This document shows positions 50,623 to 56,834 of a DNA stretch of 56,834 bases, one piece after another (position 1 is the stretch's first letter; the number at the start of each line of letters is the position of its first letter). A program made the position numbers and the translations under genes. Under the pieces are notes generated by a model. That model saw only the letters and a list, made by a program, of their open reading frames with translations. It searched no databases and had not been told where the DNA came from. This DNA comes from Bacteroidota bacterium. GTDB lineage: Bacteria; Bacteroidota; Bacteroidia; J057; JAJTIE01. The stretch spans positions 1 through 56,834 of the forward strand of contig JAJTIE010000035.1 of the NCBI GenBank assembly GCA_021300195.1. The letters run 5' to 3'.

Positions 50623-53169
50623 TTACTTGGATTCCTCTTTCTTCTCTCCCGACTTTTCGCCGGAGCCACCCTTCTTCTTTTTGGCGGTACCCGACTTGGC
50701 GTGGGTTATCTTTATCTCATCCTCGCTGCCCAGGTCTACGGTAATGGTGTCGCTTTCGGCTACATTCACATTCAGCAGCTCATCGGCAATGGGATCTTCT
50801 ACATACTTCTGGATTGCGCGGTTCAGGGGACGCGCACCATACTGCTGGTCGAAGCCCTTTTCGGCGAGGAAGTCCTTCATCCGGTCGGTTACTTCTACGG
50901 TGTAGCCCATTTCCTCTATGCGGCGGGTTACCTTGCTGAGCGAGAGGTCTACAATCTTCATGATGTGCTCCTTCTCCAGGCTCTTGAAGATGATGACATC
51001 ATCCACCCGGTTCAGAAACTCGGGGCGGAACACCTTGCGCAGGGCTCCCTCCAGGGTGCTCTTCATGTGGTCGTAGGTCTGGGCCAGCTTGGCCGTGGTG
51101 CTGAAGCCTACGCCCGCGCCAAAGTCCTTCAGCTCCTTGGCCCCCACGTTGGAGGTCATGATGATGATGGTGTTTTTGAAGTCGATGCGGCGACCCAGTC
51201 CATCGGTCAGTATGCCGTCGTCCAGCACCTGGAGCAGGATATTGAAGATATCGGGGTGGGCCTTCTCGATCTCGTCTAGCAGAATTACGCTGTAGGGCTT
51301 GCGGCGCACCTTTTCGGTCAGCTGGCCGCCCTCTTCGTAGCCTACATATCCGGGAGGCGCTCCGATCAGGCGGCTTACGGAGAACTTCTCCATATACTCG
51401 CTCATATCTACCCGTATAAGGGAGTCTTCGCCCTCGAACAGGTAGTTTGTGAGTGCCTTTGCCAGCTCCGTCTTGCCCACGCCCGTAGAGCCCAGGAAGA
51501 TGAACGAGCCGATGGGTTTATTGGGGTCTTTTAGGCCGATTCGGCTTCGTTTGATGGCTTTTACCAGCTTCTCTACTGCCTCATCCTGGCCAATGATGCG
51601 CCCACGAAGCTCGTCGCCCATGGTCTGCAGCTTTTGGATATCGCCCTCGGCTACCTTCTTCACGGGTATACCGGTCATCATGGCCACCACTTCTGCCACA
51701 TTGTCCTCGGTAACAGTATAGCGCTTGGTCTTGGTCTCTTCTTCCCAGGCCAGTTTGGCAGAATCCAGGTCTTCGAGCAGGCGCTTTTCCTGATCTCTGA
51801 GCTGCGCGGCCTCTTCGTATCGCTGGCTCTTAACCACACGATTTTTCTGCTCCTTGATGTCCTCTATCTTGGCCTCCAGGTCCAGCACCGCCTTGGGTAC
51901 ATGGATGTTGCTGAGGTGCACCCGGCTACCGGCTTCGTCCAGCACATCTATGGCCTTGTCCGGGAAGTTCCGGTCGGTGATGTAACGTTCGCTGAGGGTA
52001 ACGCAGGCCTCTATGGCCTCGTTGGTGTAGTTCACATTGTGGTGATCCTCGTACTTATCCTTGATGTTGTGCAGGATCTGTACGGTCTCGCTGGGCGAGG
52101 TGGGATCCACCATGATCTTCTGGAACCGGCGTTCCAGGGCACCATCTTTTTCGATGTACTGGCGATATTCATCCAGGGTAGTGGCACCTATGCACTGTAT
52201 CTCGCCGCGCGCCAGGGCGGGCTTGAACATATTGCTGGCATCCAGGCTGCCACTGGCACCGCCTGCGCCCACGATGGTGTGCAGCTCATCGATAAAGAGA
52301 ATGACTTCCGGGCTCTTTTCCAGCTCGGATAGCACGGCCTTCATGCGCTCTTCAAACTGGCCCCGATACTTGGTGCCAGCCACCAGGCTGGCAATGTCCA
52401 GGCTCACCACCCGCTTGTTAAACAGCACGCGGCTCACCTTGCGCTGCACGATGCGCAGGGCCAGGCCCTCGGCTATGGCGGTCTTTCCTACGCCGGGGTC
52501 GCCTATCAGCACGGGGTTATTTTTCTTGCGTCGGCTGAGCACCTGGGCTACCCGCTCTATCTCTGCCTCGCGGCCGATGATGGGGTCTAGCTTACCCTCC
52601 TCTGCCGAGCGGGTAAGGTCGCGGCCAAAGTTATCTAGCACAGGGGTTTTGCTCTTCGAGGCCTTCTTGCTGCGCTCGCCAGCCTCGCTGCTGCCGGATG
52701 GCTCGCCAGGCTCGGAGGGGAGTGCCATGCGTAGCTCGTCTCCGCCGGTCTCCAGCTCATGCTTCACCATCTCGTAGGTTATGCCAAAACGAGACAGGAT
52801 CTGGGCCGCTATGTTGTCTTCGTCTCGCAGCAGGCTGAGCAGCAGGTGCTCGGTGCCTATCACGTCGCTCTTGAAGAACTTGGCCTCCAGATACGTGATT
52901 TTCAGCACCTTCTCTGCCTGCTTGGTCAGCGGGATATTGCCAATATGTACGTTGGCATTGGTTATCTTCACAGAGTCTTCTATGGTCTTGCGCAGCCGGC
53001 TCACGTCTACGCCCAGGCCTACCAGCAGCTTGATGGCGTAGCCCTCCCCCTCGCGGATGAGGCCCAGCAGCAGATGCTCAGTGCCTATATAGTCATGACC
53101 CAGCCGTAGGGCTTCCTCGCGGCTGTAGCTGATCACGTCTCGTACTCGGTTTGAAAAATTAGCTTCCAT
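50623..53169 (-). CDS. clpC: ATP-dependent Clp protease ATP-binding subunit ClpC
   Basis: ClpC is a double-AAA+ unfoldase that feeds substrates to ClpP. The 848-residue protein has two N-terminal repeats ([22 protein letters not shown] and [20 protein letters not shown]), a first AAA+ domain with Walker A GDPGVGKT and Walker B LFIDELH, a middle UVR-like coiled coil (about 430-480: [21 protein letters not shown]) marking ClpC rather than ClpA, and a second AAA+ domain with [14 protein letters not shown] and [17 protein letters not shown]. The C-terminus is a Ser/Gly/Lys-rich tail. An acidic/Ser-rich linker lies near 150-170. It is 45 bases downstream of nuoH, with a CAACAA/TTGTTG hairpin between them (53191-53205); a shared transcript is possible. 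Confidence 0.97.
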   Translation of the reverse strand: MEANFSNRVRDVISYSREEALRLGHDYIGTEHLLLGLIREGEGYAIKLLVGLGVDVSRLRKTIEDSVKITNANVHIGNIPLTKQAEKVLKITYLEAKFFKSDVIGTEHLLLSLLRDEDNIAAQILSRFGITYEMVKHELETGGDELRMALPSEPGEPSGSSEAGERSKKASKSKTPVLDNFGRDLTRSAEEGKLDPIIGREAEIERVAQVLSRRKKNNPVLIGDPGVGKTAIAEGLALRIVQRKVSRVLFNKRVVSLDIASLVAGTKYRGQFEERMKAVLSELEKSPEVILFIDELHTIVGAGGASGSLDASNMFKPALARGEIQCIGATTLDEYRQYIEKDGALERRFQKIMVDPTSPSETVQILHNIKDKYEDHHNVNYTNEAIEACVTLSERYITDRNFPDKAIDVLDEAGSRVHLSNIHVPKAVLDLEAKIEDIKEQKNRVVKSQRYEEAAQLRDQEKRLLEDLDSAKLAWEEETKTKRYTVTEDNVAEVVAMMTGIPVKKVAEGDIQKLQTMGDELRGRIIGQDEAVEKLVKAIKRSRIGLKDPNKPIGSFIFLGSTGVGKTELAKALTNYLFEGEDSLIRVDMSEYMEKFSVSRLIGAPPGYVGYEEGGQLTEKVRRKPYSVILLDEIEKAHPDIFNILLQVLDDGILTDGLGRRIDFKNTIIIMTSNVGAKELKDFGAGVGFSTTAKLAQTYDHMKSTLEGALRKVFRPEFLNRVDDVIIFKSLEKEHIMKIVDLSLSKVTRRIEEMGYTVEVTDRMKDFLAEKGFDQQYGARPLNRAIQKYVEDPIADELLNVNVAESDTITVDLGSEDEIKITHAKSGTAKKKKGGSGEKSGEKKEESK

Positions 53170-53214
53170 GTCTTGCTTTATACGTTAGGGCAACAACCCT
53201 TGTTGTGGCAAATG

Positions 53215-54306
53215 TTATTCCAAAATACCCACTGCCCGCAAAATGGCAGTATACACGCCGGTGCTCAGTAGCGTCGCAATGATCATCAGGTTCAGTACGC
53301 TGATGGGTAGCAGGCGCTTCCATCCCAGGTTCATCAGCTGATTGTACTTGAAACGAGGTAGCGTCCAGCGTACCCAGATAAACACAAACACCCAGAAAAA
53401 GGTTTTGGCAGCAAACCAGCCAATGCCCCACAGGGTCTGCCACAGGGGCTCCCAGCCTGCCACGCCCAGGGCACCCTCAAAGGGGCCGAGGTAGCCGCCA
53501 AAGAAAAGCGCGCTGATGATGGCACTCATCACCACCACATTCAGGTACTCACCCACAAAGAAGGCACCAAACTTCATCCCGCTGTACTCGGTATGAAAGC
53601 CACCTACCAGCTCCTGCTCGGCCTCTACCAGGTCAAAGGGTGTCCGGTTGGTTTCGGCAAAAGCTGTTGTGATAAAAATGAGGGCACCAATGGGGTTCAG
53701 AAAGAAGAACCAGGCCGTGCGCTGGGCCTCTACCAGGCTGCTAACGCGCAGGTACTCGCTACCGCCGTAGAAGGCATTGCCCAGCAGGACCACACCCACT
53801 ACGCTCAGGCCCATGCTCAGCTCGTAGCTAATCATCTGGGCACTGCTGCGCAGGCCGCCAATAAGGGCATACTTGCTGTTACTAGACCAGCCGGCCAGGG
53901 TGATGCCATACACCGCAATGGAGCTGACCCCCAGGATAAACAAGATGCCAATGTTGGCATCAAAAATAATAAGCCCCTTGGCAAAGGGCAGCATGGCCAG
54001 GCCCATAACCGCCAGAAACACGGTAAGGGCCGGGGCCAGAAAGTGCAGAAAACGATTGCTATCTGCCGGCACAATATCCTCTTTCAGGATCAGCTTTACG
54101 GCATCTGCCGCCGGCTGCAGCAGGCCGAAGGGGCCTACGCGGTTGGGCCCGGGGCGCTGCTGGATGAAACCGGCAATTTTACGCTCGGCAAACACGCTGT
54201 AGGCTGCTGCTGTTAGCATCACAAAAACCACCAGGCCTACAAAAATGGCTTTCTCGGCCAAGGCACCCGCAAAGGACTCGGGCAGGACGTTAATCAGGTC
54301 GATCAT
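53215..54306 (-). CDS. nuoH: NADH-quinone oxidoreductase subunit H
   Basis: NuoH is the membrane subunit of complex I at the junction with the peripheral arm, helping to form the quinone site. The 363-residue protein starts at ATG 54306 and has about eight membrane segments, with the family motifs ERKIAGFIQQRPGPNRVGP, LLQPAADAVKLILKED, AETNRTPFDLVEAEQELVGG and FHTEYSGMKF, and RWTLPRFKYNQLM near the end. All key charged residues appear present. Like nuoC, it is not in a nuo operon: clpC follows and a WbqC-like gene precedes. A TACTTTTG on the minus strand (54333-54340) could be its -7 box. Confidence 0.96.
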   Translation of the reverse strand: MIDLINVLPESFAGALAEKAIFVGLVVFVMLTAAAYSVFAERKIAGFIQQRPGPNRVGPFGLLQPAADAVKLILKEDIVPADSNRFLHFLAPALTVFLAVMGLAMLPFAKGLIIFDANIGILFILGVSSIAVYGITLAGWSSNSKYALIGGLRSSAQMISYELSMGLSVVGVVLLGNAFYGGSEYLRVSSLVEAQRTAWFFFLNPIGALIFITTAFAETNRTPFDLVEAEQELVGGFHTEYSGMKFGAFFVGEYLNVVVMSAIISALFFGGYLGPFEGALGVAGWEPLWQTLWGIGWFAAKTFFWVFVFIWVRWTLPRFKYNQLMNLGWKRLLPISVLNLMIIATLLSTGVYTAILRAVGILE

Positions 54307-54332
54307 GACGGAATAGGCATTTTCTCTTTGTG

Positions 54333-54340
54333 CAAAAGTA
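54333..54340 (-). promoter_or_regulatory. Possible -7 box for nuoH
   Basis: TACTTTTG on the minus strand exactly fits TAnnTTTG and would place the transcript start about 20 bases before the ATG at 54306. No TTG at the usual 19-21 base spacing is present, so this is tentative. Confidence 0.35.
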
Positions 54341-54426
54341 CAGAATAAACCAACGCAATGGAAAACCAAACGGTGGCAGGCAGGCTGCCCGGGCGCAGGG
54401 CTGTACAGGCATGGCCGGCCGGGGGG

Positions 54427-54996
54427 CTAGCCGGCCCGGGCCTGCAGCAGCAGCCGGAGGGCCTCGGGGCCCGTGTTCATCAGCAGGTCTAGCCCGCTCA
54501 GGCCGGGCACATGGGCATCAAAGGGCTGAAAGTACAGGGGCAGCACATAGCAGCCTATGGCAGCCGGTGGGGCGGCCACGGCCTGCACCCCCAGCCCCAG
54601 GGCAGTGGCCATCTGCTGGATAAGGCCTTCGTTCAGTGCCCATAGCGTATCGGCCTGGGCCAGGGTGGCCAGCAGGGGGGGGCCATAGTGCTCCCAGTAG
54701 GCGCACCGCCCATAGGCCGACTGTAGGGCGCGGCTATGCACCTGCCGCCACCGCTGGGCATCCTCCGGCTGGGCCAGGGCCAGGGGCTGGTGGCGGCTGT
54801 GGTGCCGCACAGGTATTACCAGGGTTTGCACCCCGTTGCAGGTCTTTATCTGTGTGCGGCTCAGGGGGGTCTGCTTTTCGTACTGCACCTGTGTGCTGAG
54901 CCACAGCACCCGCTCGGAGGACCCAGCCTGCTGCACGGCCTGGGCCCACCAGTGCACACTGGGCAGGTAGTGGGGGGGCAGGGGCATCGGTGTCAT
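54427..54996 (-). CDS. WbqC-like family protein
   Basis: The 189-residue protein has the WbqC start pattern (PPHYLPSVHWWAQAV) followed by a charged strand region (VLWLSTQVQYEKQTPLSRTQI) and GVQTLVIPVRHHSRHQPLAL, as in this family, found in O-antigen and glycan gene sets as well as elsewhere in Bacteroidota. Biochemical function is not established. It is likely cytosolic, as no signal is seen. ATG 54996 was chosen because the conserved N-terminus begins soon after; 54987 or 55014 are possible. A TATTTTTG sits at 55001-55008 (minus), so the transcript may start at or near the ATG. It is divergent from the GWxTD gene. Confidence 0.8.
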   Translation of the reverse strand: MTPMPLPPHYLPSVHWWAQAVQQAGSSERVLWLSTQVQYEKQTPLSRTQIKTCNGVQTLVIPVRHHSRHQPLALAQPEDAQRWRQVHSRALQSAYGRCAYWEHYGPPLLATLAQADTLWALNEGLIQQMATALGLGVQAVAAPPAAIGCYVLPLYFQPFDAHVPGLSGLDLLMNTGPEALRLLLQARAG

Positions 54997-55060
54997 CTGG
55001 CAAAAATAACCCATGCAGCACGAAGAAGACAGCTGCCCGGCAGATGCGGTATATTTGCAC

Positions 55061-56542
55061 ATGCGTATGCCCCTCTATCCCACCACTGCGCACGGGCCAT
55101 GCCGTGCCGGGTGGGCGGCCCTGCTGGGCTGCCTACTGTGCATTGGCCAGTGCCTGGCGCAGCTGCCACACATCGATGTAGCCCGCTTCTATACCCTGGA
55201 GGGAGACCCCTATGTGGAGCTATACGTCGGCATCGAAACAACCCAGCTGGTGCGCAGGCCCGTGCAGGGGGGCTACCAGGGCCTGGCAGCAGTGCAGGTG
55301 CAGCTGTACAGCCTGCCCGACAGCACCCGGCTATTCGAAACCCGCGAGCACCTGAAGACCGAGACCCTGGCCGATAGCACCCAGCTGCCCAGCCTCATTC
55401 AGTTTCAGCTACGGCGGGCACTGCCGCCCGGAAACTATGGCCTAACCGTAAGCTGCCAGGATGCCCAGGCAAACGGCACAAAGGCACGGGTGTATGAGGC
55501 CCGCCGCTTCTTCTACCTCACCCCCCAGGCAGATAGCCTGACGGTGAGCGACCTGATGCTGCTACAGGGCTACCAGCCCTCGGACACCCAGCTCACCTCC
55601 TTCTCCAAGAATGGCTGGGAGCTATACCCCCTGGCTACAGATGGGGTGCTGATGGGCCAGGACTCGCTCTACTTCTACTGGGAATACTACCGGCTGGACC
55701 GGAAGATACAGGAACCCTACTACCTGGCCTACTACCTGCGCCCGGCGGGCAGCAGCGAGGCACCCGGGCAGGCACGCACCCTTACGCGCCCCAGCCTGCC
55801 CCGGGCCTACACCAGCTATGTGGGCGGCCTGCCCCTGGCCGGCCTGGCCGACGGCCTGTACGAGCTGCACCTGGAGCTGAACACCAACACCGGGCGGCTG
55901 CTGGCCCGCCAAACCCGTGCCCTGGCGATATACAAGGAGGCCGAAACCGAAACACAGGCAGACCTATCGGCCTACGACCGGCTGTATGGGTATAAGGACG
56001 AAGAGCTGCGCGAGCTAATCCCCCAGCTACAGCCCATCTCCTCGCGGCTGGAGGTAGACTTTGCCCGCGCGCTGCGCACCGAGGAGGAGCGCAAAAACTA
56101 TTTTGTAAGCTTCTGGCAAAAGCGAGCTCGGGCAGGAGAAGCAGGCGAAAAAGAGCCTGCGGCCCTGGCGCTAGACTACCGGAAGCGGCTAGCCTATGCC
56201 AACCAGCGCTTTGGCCTGCCGGGCCGGGCCGGCTGGCAGACCGACCGTGGCCGCATACTGCTGCAGTACGGTGCGCCAAACACCCTGGAGCAGGTAGACA
56301 GCGACGAGCGAAGCCACCCCTACCAGCTGTGGAACTACAATACCCTGGATGGGCAGAGTGCCGTCTCCTTTGTGTTTGCCGACCTGGGCCTGACGGGAAA
56401 CTACCAGCTGATACACAGCAGCCACCGCCGAGAGGTGCAAAACACCGCCTGGCGGCAGATGATCCAGCAGAACGGCAACGGGGCCGCAGGGGGCAGCCCG
56501 GATACGAGCCCGAATCAGCCAATTCTGGAACCGGGCAGGTAG
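55061..56542 (+). CDS. GWxTD domain-containing secreted protein
   Basis: The 493-residue protein has a signal peptide after a basic start (hydrophobic core AALLGCLLCIGQCLA-Q) and a long N-terminal beta region of unknown role (about 30-300). The C-terminal GWxTD domain carries YRKRLAYANQRFGL, the name motif GWQTDRGRILLQYG (about 400-415) and YQLWNY. The family is common in Bacteroidota and relatives, periplasmic or outer membrane, with unknown function. The end is low complexity (NGNGAAGG, SPDTSPNQ). ATG 55061 was chosen; 55067 is also possible. A TATATTTG at 55050-55057 lies three bases before the start, so the leader may be very short. Confidence 0.85.
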   Translation: MRMPLYPTTAHGPCRAGWAALLGCLLCIGQCLAQLPHIDVARFYTLEGDPYVELYVGIETTQLVRRPVQGGYQGLAAVQVQLYSLPDSTRLFETREHLKTETLADSTQLPSLIQFQLRRALPPGNYGLTVSCQDAQANGTKARVYEARRFFYLTPQADSLTVSDLMLLQGYQPSDTQLTSFSKNGWELYPLATDGVLMGQDSLYFYWEYYRLDRKIQEPYYLAYYLRPAGSSEAPGQARTLTRPSLPRAYTSYVGGLPLAGLADGLYELHLELNTNTGRLLARQTRALAIYKEAETETQADLSAYDRLYGYKDEELRELIPQLQPISSRLEVDFARALRTEEERKNYFVSFWQKRARAGEAGEKEPAALALDYRKRLAYANQRFGLPGRAGWQTDRGRILLQYGAPNTLEQVDSDERSHPYQLWNYNTLDGQSAVSFVFADLGLTGNYQLIHSSHRREVQNTAWRQMIQQNGNGAAGGSPDTSPNQPILEPGR

Positions 56543-56606
56543 CCCGACACCGCGCTGCACTGCACCACGGCCCTACCCTGGCTGGAGGCCCGTACGAGCA
56601 AGGAAA

Positions 56607-56636
56607 TTGACAAGCGCCCCTATTCCCTTAACTTGG
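56607..56636 (+). promoter_or_regulatory. Promoter of the Sel1-repeat gene
   Basis: TTG (56607-56609), 19 bases, then TAACTTGG (56629-56636), one mismatch from TAnnTTTG. The transcript start would be about 45 bases before the ATG at 56690. Confidence 0.5.
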
Positions 56637-56689
56637 TAGCAAGGGATGCATGAAACAAGTCTAAAACCGTAACACCCGAAGATAAGCCG

Positions 56690-56834
56690 ATGAAGACGAT
56701 ACGGACTGCCTGCCTGCTAGGCCTCCTACTGCTGCCCCTGTATAGCACCGCCCAAGACACGCTGCAAGTGCTGCAGCAAAGGGCTGAGCAAGGAGATGCA
56801 GATGCACAACACACTTTGGGACGGATGTACGCCA
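56690..56834 (+). CDS. Sel1-repeat-like secreted protein, 3' end outside the window
   Basis: The frame starts at ATG 56690 (MKTIRTACLLGLLLLPLYSTA-Q signal peptide) and runs to the window edge (48 codons). The last residues AEQGDADAQHTLGRMYA match the start of a Sel1 (TPR-like) repeat. Sel1 proteins serve as protein-protein scaffolds; the rest of the protein is not visible. A good promoter lies upstream. Confidence 0.8.
   Translation, partial: MKTIRTACLLGLLLLPLYSTAQDTLQVLQQRAEQGDADAQHTLGRMYA

Overview
The window looks like chromosomal DNA of a fairly GC-rich member of the Bacteroidota. Four lines of evidence agree. (1) Type IX secretion (T9SS) parts and cargo are present: a PorQ-like protein, two TPR/PD40/OmpA proteins of PorE-like architecture, and a very large cell-surface protein ending in a type A sorting domain. 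(2) Bacteroidota-type promoters occur, with a TTG about 18-20 bases before TAnnTTTG, ahead of several genes and the tRNA. (3) Families common in this phylum are present, such as the GWxTD protein, the GH3/serine-hydrolase fusion, the short histone-H1-like protein and WbqC. (4) The housekeeping genes (aspS, clpC, lipA, nuoC, nuoH, ftsE, dapA) are of the expected types. I cannot place it below phylum. No rRNA, insertion sequence, prophage or CRISPR array was seen.

Layout. 1-1463 (-) is the 5' part of a secreted repeat protein. 1779-4876 (-) holds a thiolase, an MscS channel and a class IV aminotransferase whose start codon overlaps that of the divergent nuoC. 5360-5860 is a SixA-like phosphatase. 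6098-8056 and 12790-14553 are two paralogous OmpA/TPR envelope proteins with strong promoters and terminators. Between them lie tRNA-Asn and a minus-strand run: small protein, ftsE, UPF0173 hydrolase, aminotransferase, hldA. 14651-16536 is a secreted acidic-tail protein coupled to queG. 16520-20578 (-) is the PorE-like pair, followed by aspS (-). 22606-33512 (+) is metabolic and envelope: flavoprotein, GEVED protein, scoB, dsbD, serA (interrupted by an in-frame TAA), serC, dapA, Fic. 33523-38183 carries the GH3/serine hydrolase fusion, a small membrane protein and porQ. 38299-39810 carries an alpha-oxoamine synthase and the histone-like protein.

40199-49163 (-) is best read as one gene of about 2,990 codons for a T9SS surface protein. 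It has a signal peptide, SUMF1-like domain, beta modules, PKD domains, a 22-residue tandem repeat, duplicated modules and a sorting domain. As given it is broken by three single-base frameshifts, two of them exactly at runs of nine and eight G. After it come lipA, clpC, nuoH and a WbqC-like gene (all -), then a GWxTD gene and the start of a Sel1-repeat gene (+).

Functional picture. Much of the window concerns the cell envelope: T9SS assembly and cargo, OmpA anchors, disulfide exchange, heptose synthesis, peptidoglycan recycling and possibly sphingo- or sulfonolipid synthesis. The rest is central metabolism: serine and lysine precursors, complex I, lipoate, CoA transfer. I did not find a clearly new multigene system. 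The strongest second-look items are the frameshifted giant gene with its G runs, the serA nonsense codon, the overlapping divergent start codons, the isolated complex I genes, and the GEVED domain inside a lower-GC segment.
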